Origin: Planctomyces sp.
GTDB taxonomy: Bacteria; Planctomycetota; Planctomycetia; Planctomycetales; Planctomycetaceae
NCBI GenBank assembly: GCA_027483145.1
Contig: JAIXVG010000436.1
Location: 1 to 32,046, forward strand
Reading direction: 5' to 3'
Length of the DNA stretch: 32,046 bases
The notes beneath the pieces are model-generated. The model saw only the letters and a program-made list of their open reading frames with translations. It ran no database searches and was not told the DNA's origin. The translations under genes were made by a program, and so were the position numbers. Positions 1 through 8,629 of this stretch are shown in pieces. Position 1 is the stretch's first letter. Every line of letters starts with the position of its first letter.

Positions 1-252
1 GCAACAGTCGCGATGGAGCAGCATCAGGTCTTTGCCACCGGGCTGCCGGTGGGTCTATTGGTTGGTTCGGTCGAAATTGTCCATAGCCGGGCTGCTACCC
101 CGCAAGATGCTTCGTCGGCCTGTGTTCCGGCCGACCTGCTCGTTGGGATGCAAGCGTGGGAACTGCAAAACCCCGTGCGATTCGCCACGCCAGTCCCCGT
201 CCGGTTCTTGCCGTATGGAGTTTGGTTTTACCCATTCAAGCGTAGGGGTTGA
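1..252 (+). CDS. ASCH-like domain protein, C-terminal part (5' end outside window)
   Basis: The frame is open from base 1 to TGA at 250-252, giving 83 residues of a protein that starts upstream of the window. The visible part looks like the end of an ASCH (PUA-like beta-barrel) domain: a glycine/valine-rich strand (GLPVGLLVGSVEIV), a variable loop, then AWELQNPVRF, PVPVRF and a final YGVWFYPF. ASCH domains are small RNA- or nucleotide-binding barrels, so a nucleic-acid-related role is possible, but no substrate can be named. The ATG at 13 is internal to the domain and is unlikely to be the true start. The gene converges with the DoxX-like gene at 477-887, with a hairpin between them. The family call rests on pattern memory only. 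Confidence 0.6.
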   Translation, partial: ATVAMEQHQVFATGLPVGLLVGSVEIVHSRAATPQDASSACVPADLLVGMQAWELQNPVRFATPVPVRFLPYGVWFYPFKRRG

Positions 253-270
253 GGGGGCAAGCCCCAGCCA

Positions 271-304
271 AGCCGACGATGCCAAATCCCGATCGTTCGG
301 TTCT
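271..304 (-). repeat. REP family 2 copy (ACCCGAC..GTCGG), with small insertions
   Basis: Reading the minus strand, this matches the AGAACCCGACGATTGGCATC-GTCGGCT unit seen five more times in the window. Here about six extra bases lie in the loop and one in an arm, so it looks like a decayed copy. It follows the ASCH-like gene. Confidence 0.5.
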
Positions 305-338
305 GAGTGCCAGAGGCGATTTTGAAGGAAACACCGAC

Positions 339-371
339 GGGTGGCCCGGCCGCCTGGTGGTCGGGCCACCC
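339..371. terminator. Hairpin between convergent genes
   Basis: Arms GGGTGGCCCG (339-348) and CGGGCCACCC (362-371) are perfectly complementary over 10 bp with a 13-nt loop. It lies between the convergent ASCH-like and DoxX-like genes. No T-run follows on either strand, so it is a candidate bidirectional terminator or simply another palindromic repeat. Confidence 0.45.
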
Positions 372-476
372 GGGATTGTGCTCCGATTGAAGAACTCGAT
401 CGCTCACGCAATCGGCTCGCCGGAAAACGCAGTTGGTTTACCTATGGCTTTGGGTCGTGTTCTCAAGCAGAAGTGC

Positions 477-887
477 TCAATTGGCCTTCGACTGGCCGAA
501 TGGTTGCCACAACATTTTGAAAAGGTGCGGGCGACGAAGAGCCAGGGCCACCCAGATCAGAATGGCGATCACGACCTGCGGCACGAACAGCTCACCGACG
601 CGAACATGGGTGACAATGGCCCCCCCCATGTATCCGGTCAGCAAAATCGCCCCCAGAAACGCTGTTGGTGGAAAGAGGTAAAGCAAGGCGCAAGCAACCT
701 CCACAATCCCAATGTTAAACATCTGGGCAGTCGTGAAACCCGACTTGGCGAACTCGGCCTCTTTCCCTTCCCATTCGGCGAATTTGCTTCCGGCACTGGG
801 GCCTAACAAAACAGCAGACAACAGGATTGTCAAAATCCAGCCAGCGATTGTGCTGGCTTTTGAGCCAGATGATGCAGGGTTGGTCAT
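477..887 (-). CDS. DoxX-like four-helix membrane protein
   Basis: A 136-residue, strongly hydrophobic protein with four predicted membrane helices at about residues 14-32, 56-75, 76-96 and 102-120. The first is followed by a short polar loop (GSKFAEWEGKEAEF), as in DoxX-like proteins of the DoxX_2 type. The family is often linked to oxidative or thiol stress, but its biochemistry is mostly unknown. I chose the ATG at 887, just before the hydrophobic part; an in-frame TTG at 920 would add 11 residues. Neither start has a convincing ribosome site. It lies on the same strand as the isomerase gene, 254 bases beyond that gene's end, with an inverted repeat and a REP in the gap, so co-transcription is uncertain. 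Confidence 0.75.
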   Translation of the reverse strand: MTNPASSGSKASTIAGWILTILLSAVLLGPSAGSKFAEWEGKEAEFAKSGFTTAQMFNIGIVEVACALLYLFPPTAFLGAILLTGYMGGAIVTHVRVGELFVPQVVIAILIWVALALRRPHLFKMLWQPFGQSKAN

Positions 888-935
888 GATGATGTGCCGT
901 TTAGGGAAGCCTGAGAACAAGGACTTGTAGGGACT

Positions 936-1011
936 GTTTCAAAACCCGGTTGGAGGCAGATTTCCTACAGCAAATCACGGTCCCGACTTTTCCGCCAGAG
1001 GGTTTTGAAAC
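936..1011. repeat. Inverted pair GTTTCAAAACCC / GGGTTTTGAAAC
   Basis: Bases 936-947 and 1000-1011 form a perfect 12-bp inverted repeat with 52 bases between. The core ACCGGGTTTTGAAAC recurs at 20127-20141, so this is a dispersed repeat rather than a unique site. The element occupies the spacer between the isomerase and DoxX-like genes. Confidence 0.55.
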
Positions 1012-1021
1012 CACTTCAAAA

Positions 1022-1037
1022 GTGCGGCTTGCCGCAC
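1022..1037. repeat. REP family 3 palindrome (GTGCGGC-TT-GCCGCAC)
   Basis: A perfect 7-bp arm palindrome with a 2-nt centre. The same sequence, including three bases of flank, appears in the opposite orientation at 12589-12604. It could also stop transcription leaving the isomerase gene. Confidence 0.6.
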
Positions 1038-1141
1038 CGTGGTATCTCATTAGCACCCACCCTGCCCCCAGGATAGCACTGCTGGACCAGCCAGCAGTGC
1101 CACCCGAGCAGATGATGGGAGAGGTCGAAAGACTGCAAAGA

Positions 1142-2137
1142 TTACTCAGAGAATGCCGAGTCAAACGCCCGGCCGCTCGGCTTGAAGTCGACATTCTTGG
1201 TGAATTGGCAGGCTTCTTTCGCCCCTTGCTCACGTTCCATGCCGCAGTCTTCCCATTCGATCGACAGCGGGCCTTCGTACTTGGCGGCGTTCAAAGCGCG
1301 AATGATGTCTTCAAACTGCACAGCACCCCGACCGACGCTGCGGAAGTCCCACCCGCGACGTTGATCACCGAACGACAAATGGCTCGACAGAATCCCCGAC
1401 TTACCATTCAGGGTGACCTTCGCGTCCTTCATATGGACGTGGTAAATCCGATCAGCGAAGGCGCGAATAAACTCGACGGGATCCACCCCTTGCCAGATTA
1501 GGTGAGATGGATCGAAGTTAAAGCCAAACTCTTCGCGGCGGCCCAAGGCGTGCAGCGACCGTTCGGCACTATAGATGTCAAATGCAATTTCAGTCGGGTG
1601 AACTTCCAATGCGAACTTGACGCCACATTCCTGGAAGACATCGAGGATGGGATTCCAGCGTTCAGCCAACAGCTTATAGCCGTCATCAATCATCGACTTC
1701 GGAGTTGGCGGGAAGTCGTAGATCATGTGCCAAATGCTCGAGCCGGTGAACCCGTTCACCACACCGACTCCCAACTTGCGGGCAGCGCGAGCGGTGTTCT
1801 TCATTTCTTCGATGGCGCGGGCATTGACCCCTTCCGGCTTACCATCTCCCCACACATAAGCAGGCAGAATGCTCTTGTGCCGCAGGTCAATGTTATCAAG
1901 CACGGCTTGCCCAACCAGGTGGTTGGAAATCGCAAAGCATTGCAGGTCGTAGCGTTCCAAAAGCTCGCGCTTGCGAGTGCAGTAGGTGTCGTCAGACAAC
2001 GCCTTGTCGACTTCGAAGTGGTCCCCCCAGCAGGCCAGTTCCAAGCCGTCATAGCCAAACTCGCGGGCCTTTTTGCACAAATCTTCCAGCTTCAAATCGG
2101 CCCATTGACCAGTAAACAACGTGACCGGGCGAGACAT
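1142..2137 (-). CDS. Sugar phosphate isomerase/epimerase-like TIM-barrel protein
   Basis: A 331-residue protein of the xylose isomerase-like TIM-barrel (AP endonuclease 2) family. It begins with a barrel strand ([12 protein letters not shown]) and has the usual metal-site segments: [28 protein letters not shown] and a late LSIEWEDCG, which together supply Glu, Asp, His and Glu ligands. Family members isomerise or epimerise sugars and inositols; the exact substrate cannot be read here. The start is the ATG at 2137, preceded by AAGGG at 8 nt. A longer frame from 2275 is open but its first 46 residues do not resemble the family. The gene is divergent from the PhyH dioxygenase, and three direct repeats lie just upstream of its start. 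Confidence 0.88.
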   Translation of the reverse strand: MSRPVTLFTGQWADLKLEDLCKKAREFGYDGLELACWGDHFEVDKALSDDTYCTRKRELLERYDLQCFAISNHLVGQAVLDNIDLRHKSILPAYVWGDGKPEGVNARAIEEMKNTARAARKLGVGVVNGFTGSSIWHMIYDFPPTPKSMIDDGYKLLAERWNPILDVFQECGVKFALEVHPTEIAFDIYSAERSLHALGRREEFGFNFDPSHLIWQGVDPVEFIRAFADRIYHVHMKDAKVTLNGKSGILSSHLSFGDQRRGWDFRSVGRGAVQFEDIIRALNAAKYEGPLSIEWEDCGMEREQGAKEACQFTKNVDFKPSGRAFDSAFSE

Positions 2138-2632
2138 CGTAAAAACCCTTGCCAAAGTTAAGGAATTGCCAAATGTTGACGAATTGCCAACGTGGACGAA
2201 TTGGAAGTGCGAACAACCCTCGACCGAGGGTGATTGCGGCTTAGCGACCAGCAAAGCCTGTCGAGCGTGCAACATGAGTTGCCACAGCTAGATCAGGCTA
2301 GAGCCGAATAGGACGAAAGTCAATCTTCGGTAGGGGGACGCTCGGAGCCCTCAGCCAGATCAATTGCCCAGGCTATTCACCCGCCGGAATGCCGGGAAAA
2401 AAGTCGAATCAGCTAGAGACCTATTGACGATCGATGGACGGCGACCGATGCTGCTGCAAGCGATTTTCTTTCGCGTCTCTCTGAAAATCTAGCAAGGCTT
2501 GTACGAACGACGATCGTCGTCAGTTAAAGTTCGCCATATCAGCCTGTCCTGAAGTTCGTTCTCCCGATCCCAAATTGGTTCTCACGCGCCTGCGATCCCC
2601 GAGCGCCTGGGGGGAAAGAAAGGGTCCTTGCA
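2138..2632. other. Divergent intergenic region
   Basis: 495 bases between the divergent isomerase and PhyH genes. Besides the direct repeats at 2163-2206 it holds a perfect 14-bp palindrome ACGACGATCGTCGT at 2507-2520, about 110 bases before the PhyH start. I see no convincing gene and no clear -10/-35 pair. Confidence 0.5.
2163..2206. promoter_or_regulatory. Three phased direct repeats upstream of the isomerase (candidate operator)
   Basis: GAATTGCCAA occurs at 2163-2172 and 2181-2190, with a third partial copy GAATTGGAA at 2198-2206, giving spacings of 18 and 17 bases. They lie 26-69 bases upstream of the isomerase ATG on the minus strand. Phased repeats at this place suit a DNA-binding regulator, though a simple tandem duplication is also possible. 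Confidence 0.35.
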
Positions 2633-3478
<846 letters not shown>

Positions 3479-3552
3479 CGCAAGACACACGTTGCGTTTC
3501 TTTTAGTGCTGTCCAACCACGCGGATACACCGCGAATCTTGAGAATCTCTTT

Positions 3553-3700
3553 GTAACCCGAAGCGTCAGTTTTGAAGTTGCAGTTTTCTGCATCTCAACC
3601 AACCAATCTCGGGAGAAAACACCGTAAACTAAACCTATTTCTTCGTAACCCGAAGCGTTAGCGAGGGGCATCGACCGTTTAAGCCTCCGCAAGTTATGAC
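3553..3700 (+). repeat. Composite repeat type A, copy 1 (two direct CCCGAAGCGT units)
   Basis: A partial unit GTAACCCGAAGCGT (3553-3566) is followed after about 80 bases by a full unit GTAACCCGAAGCG-TTAGCGAGGGGCAT (3645-3671). The bases between and after the units (for example ATCTC-ACCAACCA and CGTTT) are recognisably shared with 5604-5743. It lies in the 408-base gap between PhyH and the ABC-2 permease; no gene is seen in that gap. Confidence 0.7.
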
Positions 3701-3780
3701 AACACTCACTCCTGTGTTTTCTCTTCAATCTCAATGCAAAAGGCGCGGCGTCAACCCTCAAACAGCCCAATTCACCCCAC

Positions 3781-3812
3781 TTGATTCACCCCCGATTGAA
3801 TCTTGGTATAGT
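3781..3812 (+). promoter_or_regulatory. Possible promoter of the ABC-2 permease gene
   Basis: TTGATT (3781-3786) and TATAGT (3807-3812) resemble -35 and -10 boxes, but the 20-base spacing is longer than ideal. It is the best candidate upstream of the gene at 3887. Confidence 0.25.
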
Positions 3813-3886
3813 GGGCGTATGACCTCTTGCGGGCTTGCATAACGCCCCGCACCAAAGCCCCGGTTCTATCAGGAAGCCCGTCTGCC

Positions 3887-5470
3887 ATGCTGGAACGAAT
3901 GATCGCCCCAGGGATCTTGGCACTACTCAACAGGGCCTTAACTCAGGATTGCCGCAGCATCCTGGCCAATGGCATTCGCTTCGCCTTCGTTGGCTTCATG
4001 CTCTTCTCGATGCTCGGCAACATAGCCACCGTCGAGTATCAGGATGCACCCGGCCTGACCTTCTTCGGAACCATGATCTCCGTCACCACCTTCTTCTTGA
4101 TCGCCGGTGGACTTTCCAGCTTTTCGAACGTGATCACCGAAGAAAAAGAAGACGGCGTCATTGGCCTATTACGAATCGCCGGTATCAGTCGCCTCGGCCT
4201 CCTCCTCGGCAAGTCAACCAGCAGACAAATCCAAGCCCTGGTCCTCCTCAGCCTGCAAGTCCCTTTCTTCCTGCTGGCCGTCACGATGGGTGGTCTGACC
4301 TATCACCACGTCTTCGGCGCCTATCTCGCCCTGGCTGCTCATCTCATTCTCGTCGCGAACCTGGGCCTCTTATGCTCAGTGCTGGCTTCGACCTCAACTC
4401 AAGCCTCGCGCCTGATGACGGCCCTCCTCGCCTTCTATTATCTGGCCCCCTGGATCATCTCCAGCCTGCTTGAATACGCCTCGATCGTTATCCCCTTCGT
4501 CTCTTGGGTCCTGGAATTTTGGCAAGACGCCAATTTCTTTAAACAGCTCAGCCAATGCTTTTCCACCTCGTTCACCGGCCCACTCGTTTCGACCCAATTC
4601 TTCTTTGACATCGCTGCCGGTGCCATCTGCTTCTTCACTGCATGGATTGTCTCCCCCTGGCTCCTCAACGATGCCGACGAAACCGCTGCCTGGCGTATCC
4701 GAATTCTGCCAACCGTCCAAAACACCAAGTCTGAACAGCGTGCTACACCCAATCTGGTTTGGAGCTACCCCATCGCGTGGAAAGACTATCACTTCCTCTA
4801 TGGAGGCGGCTGGGGTGCCTTAGGCCGAGTCCTTGGACTGGGAGCTGTTGGTATTCTTGTTGTTGTTCTCATGTGGACCCCTTACACCAACGGGGAAGCG
4901 ATCCTCGGGACATTGTCGGTCGTCGGAAGCCTTGCCCTCTTTGCCGATGCCAGCCATTTGGCCGGACGTGCCTTCGCCGTCGAAATTAAGGATCAAACCC
5001 TCTCCACCTTGATCCTGATCCCCAACCGCCTCTCCTGGATTATCTTTGAGAAAGTGCTCGCTGCCTGGGTGGCTCTCCTCCCGACGTTCGTCATGTTTAT
5101 GGCCCCAACGTTGCTATTCTTTGTTTCCCTCTTTGCGAGAGCTTACGAAACTCGTCCCTCAGACGTTGCATTAGTGTTCGGCTACATCTTTTGGGGAATC
5201 AGCCTATTCTGGATTCATCTCAACCTGACCGCCCTTCTGTCCCTCTATCTGCGCAATACCGCGTTTCTGGCATCGGTTGGAATCGTCTACGTCAGCAGTG
5301 GTTTCCTCGGCTGTTGTGCGGGGGGATTACGTCTCGGCTGGCCAGGTAACGAATCAGAAGTCGTTACCTTATTGGCCATCAGCCTGATTTGGCTTTTGAT
5401 TGTTTGCTCCGTTACCGGGGCCATCTGGACGAACCTCGTCGCCCGCATCAAAGAACTCGCCCATAAGTAA
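3887..5470 (+). CDS. ABC-2 type transporter permease-like membrane protein
   Basis: A 527-residue polytopic membrane protein. Helices near residues 30-48 and 58-80 are followed by ITEEKEDGVIGLLR (83-96), the cytoplasmic loop typical of ABC-2 permeases (EEK-x-DG-x-x-x-LL). A second block of helices starts after residue 300, with a similar loop (AVEIKDQTLSTLIL), so the protein looks like two six-helix halves. It should form an exporter channel with an ATPase, but no ATPase gene is next to it. The ATG at 3887 has AGGAAG about 12 bases upstream; a TTG at 3827 would add 20 residues with no family resemblance. The gene stands alone, bracketed by two copies of the same composite repeat. Confidence 0.75.
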   Translation: MLERMIAPGILALLNRALTQDCRSILANGIRFAFVGFMLFSMLGNIATVEYQDAPGLTFFGTMISVTTFFLIAGGLSSFSNVITEEKEDGVIGLLRIAGISRLGLLLGKSTSRQIQALVLLSLQVPFFLLAVTMGGLTYHHVFGAYLALAAHLILVANLGLLCSVLASTSTQASRLMTALLAFYYLAPWIISSLLEYASIVIPFVSWVLEFWQDANFFKQLSQCFSTSFTGPLVSTQFFFDIAAGAICFFTAWIVSPWLLNDADETAAWRIRILPTVQNTKSEQRATPNLVWSYPIAWKDYHFLYGGGWGALGRVLGLGAVGILVVVLMWTPYTNGEAILGTLSVVGSLALFADASHLAGRAFAVEIKDQTLSTLILIPNRLSWIIFEKVLAAWVALLPTFVMFMAPTLLFFVSLFARAYETRPSDVALVFGYIFWGISLFWIHLNLTALLSLYLRNTAFLASVGIVYVSSGFLGCCAGGLRLGWPGNESEVVTLLAISLIWLLIVCSVTGAIWTNLVARIKELAHK

Positions 5471-5520
5471 CACCTCCCGAAAAGGCGCACACCGCGAAAC
5501 GCTCACCAAAGAACGCCCAC

Positions 5521-5550
5521 CGAGCCGACGAGGCCAATCGTCGGGTTCTT
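5521..5550 (-). repeat. REP family 2 copy
   Basis: The minus strand reads AAGAACCCGACGATTGGCCT-CGTCGGCTCG, almost the same as copies at 21394 and 26446. It is 50 bases after the ABC-2 permease stop and could fold as a terminator hairpin. Confidence 0.6.
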
Positions 5551-5603
5551 CCATTGTCAGACGATCCCACTCCACCCCCTGACCGCTTCTCGCACCCCCA
5601 ATT

Positions 5604-5743
5604 CATAACCCGAAGCGTGATTATTGAACTTCCACTTTCCCGAATCTCGACCAACCATGTGAAATCAACGTGAATCCAGCCTGTTTTTCATAACCCGAAG
5701 CGTCAGCGAGGGGCATGATCGTTTGACCCTGCACCAGCTATAA
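5604..5743 (+). repeat. Composite repeat type A, copy 2
   Basis: A partial unit CATAACCCGAAGCGT (5604-5618) is followed by a full unit CATAACCCGAAGCG-TCAGCGAGGGGCAT (5689-5716), in the same order and orientation and with nearly the same spacing as copy 1 at 3553-3700. A further degenerate unit is at 5810-5827. Together these fill most of the 498-base gap before corA; no gene is seen there. Confidence 0.7.
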
Positions 5744-5968
5744 CTTCACCCGGCCCTCTCTTTTCCGAGGTTCCTGGACAATATCAACGCGAATAGCGCA
5801 ACTACAAAAAGCGTCAGCCAGGGGCATGGCGCAGCAACAGTCAACAATCAATATCAGCCAGGCAACTCAATCCAGGCGATTGGTCCATGAGTCTGGCGGC
5901 AATGCCAATCGTACCCAAACCCGGTTCTTCAACCTGACAATCCACTGTTCCGCCGCAAAGGGTCGCCT

Positions 5969-7120
5969 GTGTCGTCAGCCAGTTCCTCTTCCCCGCAAAC
6001 CGGCAATCACTCCTCACCGCTGGCAACCCAGCGCAAGCCCCGTCGCTGGTTTGAACGAACGCGGCGACCCTTCGAAGCACCCGGCACCATCGCCAGCGCC
6101 CACGAAACAGCCGAGCAACGAATCGATGTCATCGCTTATTCGTCCGATAAACTGGTCGAACAGCAACTCGACCATCTTAGCGACATCACTAACCTCTTAA
6201 GCCAGCACAGCGTCGTCTGGGTCAATGTCGAAGGGGTCAGCCAGGCCGACAAAATCAAAGAGATTGGCCACCTCCTTGGGCTGCATCCTCTCGCCCTTGA
6301 AGATGTCGTCAACACCCACCAGCGAGCCAAAGTCGACGAGTATGGCGATATTCTGTTTATCGTCGCCCGCATGGTCCAAGGCCCCCCCATTGTCAGCGAA
6401 CAAATCAGCCTCTTTTGCGGGCCGAAGTTCGTCGTCACCTTCCAAGAAGACCTGAAAGGGGATTGCCTCGATAGTGTCCGGCACCGAATTCGCCAATCGC
6501 AAAGCCGCGTCAGGCAATTGGGGGCCGACTATTTGATGTATGAACTCCTCGACGCCGTGATCGACGGCTACTTCCCGGTCATCGAACGGTATGGCGAACT
6601 GGTTGACGAGCTCGAAGATGCCGTTCCCGAAGGCCCTGATGAAAGCGTCTTGGCCACGATTCACGCCTATCGAGCCGACTTATTGCAACTCCGCCGCGCC
6701 GTCTGGCCCTTCCGCGAAGCCGTCTTACACTTAACCCGCAGCGAAGCCAGTCTCATCAGCCGCGAGACCCGCCTCTACCTCCGCGATGCCTATGACCACA
6801 CCATTCAACTGATGGACATTCTGGAGATCTATCGCGAGACCTGTGCCGACCTCCGCGAGTTCTACTACAACATTGTCACCAATCGCACCAACGACATCAT
6901 GCGGGTCCTCACCGTCATCGCCACTCTCTTCATGCCCCTCAGCTTCGTTGCTGGAGTTTACGGCATGAACTTCGAAAATATGCCCGAACTCAAGTGGCCT
7001 TGGGGCTACTACCTTTGCTGGCTTATCATGGCCAGCATCGCCATCAGCTTCTTAAGCTTCTTCTGGCGCCGCGGCTGGATCGGCCAACCAACCCGCAAAG
7101 CCACTCCCCGTCGCCGATAA
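5969..7120 (+). CDS. corA: Magnesium/cobalt transporter CorA
   Basis: A 383-residue CorA-type divalent cation channel (Mg2+, also Co2+ and Ni2+). The N-terminal cytoplasmic funnel domain spans roughly residues 45-270 and contains the conserved VWVNVEGV and HPLALEDVVN segments. It is followed by the long pore helix and the first membrane helix, which ends in the signature YGMNFENMPEL with GMN at residues 332-334. A second helix (YYLCWLIMASIAISFLSFF) and a basic tail follow. Length and layout are normal for a homopentameric CorA. The start is GTG at 5969, with AAAGGG about 7 bases upstream. The first 40 residues are Ser/Pro/Arg-rich and poorly conserved. It is a single-gene unit set among repeats. 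Confidence 0.96.
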   Translation: MSSASSSSPQTGNHSSPLATQRKPRRWFERTRRPFEAPGTIASAHETAEQRIDVIAYSSDKLVEQQLDHLSDITNLLSQHSVVWVNVEGVSQADKIKEIGHLLGLHPLALEDVVNTHQRAKVDEYGDILFIVARMVQGPPIVSEQISLFCGPKFVVTFQEDLKGDCLDSVRHRIRQSQSRVRQLGADYLMYELLDAVIDGYFPVIERYGELVDELEDAVPEGPDESVLATIHAYRADLLQLRRAVWPFREAVLHLTRSEASLISRETRLYLRDAYDHTIQLMDILEIYRETCADLREFYYNIVTNRTNDIMRVLTVIATLFMPLSFVAGVYGMNFENMPELKWPWGYYLCWLIMASIAISFLSFFWRRGWIGQPTRKATPRRR

Positions 7121-7195
7121 CCACCTCCAGCCGCAACACGCGGAGTGTCTCACAAAGACTTTCCCTCATTCCTGTCTACTCTGATTCTTGTGTGC

Positions 7196-7211
7196 CACTG
7201 GCTATGCCAGT
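7196..7211. repeat. REP family 7 palindrome (CACTGGC-GCCAG-TG type)
   Basis: CACTGGC-TAT-GCCAGT is a slightly altered copy of the perfect palindrome CACTGGC-GAA-GCCAGTG at 24114-24130. Confidence 0.45.
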
Positions 7212-7472
7212 TTCTTCATGCGACCAGCCCGGATTGCTCATTTGGGGTGGCCTGGCCATCTCGTGGCTGGGCTGCGAAACAGCAAGATGCCGCGCCATCG
7301 CGCTCTAGTGCATCATTTAGCTTACGATCAATACTCAGTTTTCTGATGACCGTCTACCATCAGCCAAATACAGGTTATTTCAGCAGCCTGTTTTGCAACG
7401 GCCAACGCACAGGCTGTGTTCACCCCGATTCTGCAATCCTGCGATCAGTTTTCATCAATTCCAAAGAAGCCA

Positions 7473-7561
7473 CCACAAATCAATCGAATCGCACGAATGA
7501 AAAGAAAATCAAACCACTTTCCCCCTCGTTATCCTATTCGTGAAATTCGTAAGATTCGTGG
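7473..7561. repeat. Imperfect inverted repeat with ACGAAT/ATTCGT units
   Basis: Left arm 7473-7498 and right arm 7536-7561 (ATTCGTGAAATTCGTAAG-ATTCGTGG) are complementary over most of 26 bp. ATTCGTGAAATTCGT-like strings are widespread dispersed repeats in environmental bacteria. It lies just beyond the proC stop. Confidence 0.5.
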
Positions 7562-7590
7562 TCAACTTTCCTCTTGGCAGAGCTGCTTTA

Positions 7591-8412
7591 CTACGCGTGT
7601 TTCCCCAACTCTTCCGACCGGCGGGTTGCTGCTTCGACAGCGTTCATCACTGTTCCCCGTAACGCCCCCCGTTCGAGTTCGTGTAGCCCCGCAATCGTCG
7701 TCCCCCCCGGGCTGGTCACCGCATCCTTCAGTGCCCCCGGATGCAGCCCCGATTCGAGCACCATCTTTGCTCCACCGAGGACCGTCTGAGCTGCCAGCTT
7801 CGTCGCAATGTCACGGGGGAGCCCCATCCGGACCCCGCCGTCCGACAAGGCCTCGATAAACTGGTAAACATAGGCCGGACCACTCCCAGACAGCCCCGTC
7901 ACCGCGTCCAGCAGTTTTTCGGGAACGGGCAATGCGATCCCGGTCGCCGACAGGAACTTCCCAACCCGCTCTCCGTCGGCTGGCGTCGCCCGATCACCGA
8001 GCGAATAGGCCGAAGCCCCCGCACCCATCAGGCAAGGAGTGTTCGGCATCACTCGCACAATGCGGCGATCGTGACCTAACCCCTGCCATAGCGCTTTCAA
8101 TGAAACGCCACTCGCAATCGAGACCACCAAATGGTCAGTCGTTAAGTGGGGAGCCAGCTCATCCAGCACGGTCTTCATCTGCTGCGGCTTAACAGCCAGC
8201 CAAATGAACCGCGACTTCGCCAGTACGTCGGCCGTGCTGCTGGCAATTTGCGACCCAGTCTCCTGATGCAACTTATAGGCCGCCTCGGGATAGACATCGT
8301 AGGCGATCACTTGCGCCGGCTCGACCAGTTTCGCCCCAATGAAGCCTTTTGCCAGCGCGCTGGCCATTTGACCGGCCCCGATAAAACCAACCGTCATTTC
8401 AGCAGCCGACAT
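7591..8412 (-). CDS. proC: Pyrroline-5-carboxylate reductase
   Basis: A 273-residue enzyme that reduces 1-pyrroline-5-carboxylate to L-proline with NAD(P)H, the last step of proline synthesis. The N-terminal Rossmann motif GFIGAGQMA covers residues 9-17, and WLAVKPQQM matches the conserved VKP strand. The C-terminal dimerisation and substrate domain has LSGSGPAYVYQFIEAL, DGGVRMGLPR and TSPGGTTIAGLHELE, the ProC signature. Full length for the family. The ATG at 8412 has GAAGGGTG 4 bases upstream. It is divergent from ispH, with a 217-base shared control region. Confidence 0.96.
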   Translation of the reverse strand: MSAAEMTVGFIGAGQMASALAKGFIGAKLVEPAQVIAYDVYPEAAYKLHQETGSQIASSTADVLAKSRFIWLAVKPQQMKTVLDELAPHLTTDHLVVSIASGVSLKALWQGLGHDRRIVRVMPNTPCLMGAGASAYSLGDRATPADGERVGKFLSATGIALPVPEKLLDAVTGLSGSGPAYVYQFIEALSDGGVRMGLPRDIATKLAAQTVLGGAKMVLESGLHPGALKDAVTSPGGTTIAGLHELERGALRGTVMNAVEAATRRSEELGKHA

Positions 8413-8629
8413 GTTTCACCCTTCACCCAAATGGTAGAACCGCAGTCCCGCACGCCCCCGATTCACCCTCATCCTCTTCATCGGCAGCCCGGTTTCGACT
8501 ATCTTTGTCGTAACGAGTGCCCTAGTTAGCCGTCCGAAAACAGAAAGTCTGTTGAATCGATCAGCCTCCTTTCGGTTTAAGAGGTTAAGAGAGCGATTTC
8601 AAGACACTCCTCTAGCAAACGAACGAGTT

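Larger units (their letters stand above)
7121..7590. other. Intergenic region with repeats, no gene seen
   Basis: 470 bases between corA and the convergent proC. It holds a CACTGGC-TAT-GCCAGT palindrome (7196-7211) and an imperfect 26-bp inverted repeat of the ACGAAT type (7473-7498 with 7536-7561). Open frames here are not coding-like. Confidence 0.55.

Noticed and set aside
249-806. Long plus-strand open frame antisense to the DoxX-like gene
   Set aside because: The minus strand encodes a four-helix protein with clear hydrophobic periodicity; the plus frame has no domain-like content.
1502-2161. Plus-strand open frame antisense to the isomerase gene
   Set aside because: It is a shadow of the well-supported TIM-barrel gene on the minus strand.
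3553-5827. Regularly repeated CCCGAAGCGT units as a CRISPR array
   Set aside because: The units are few, unevenly spaced, partly degenerate and separated by a gene; no cas genes are present.
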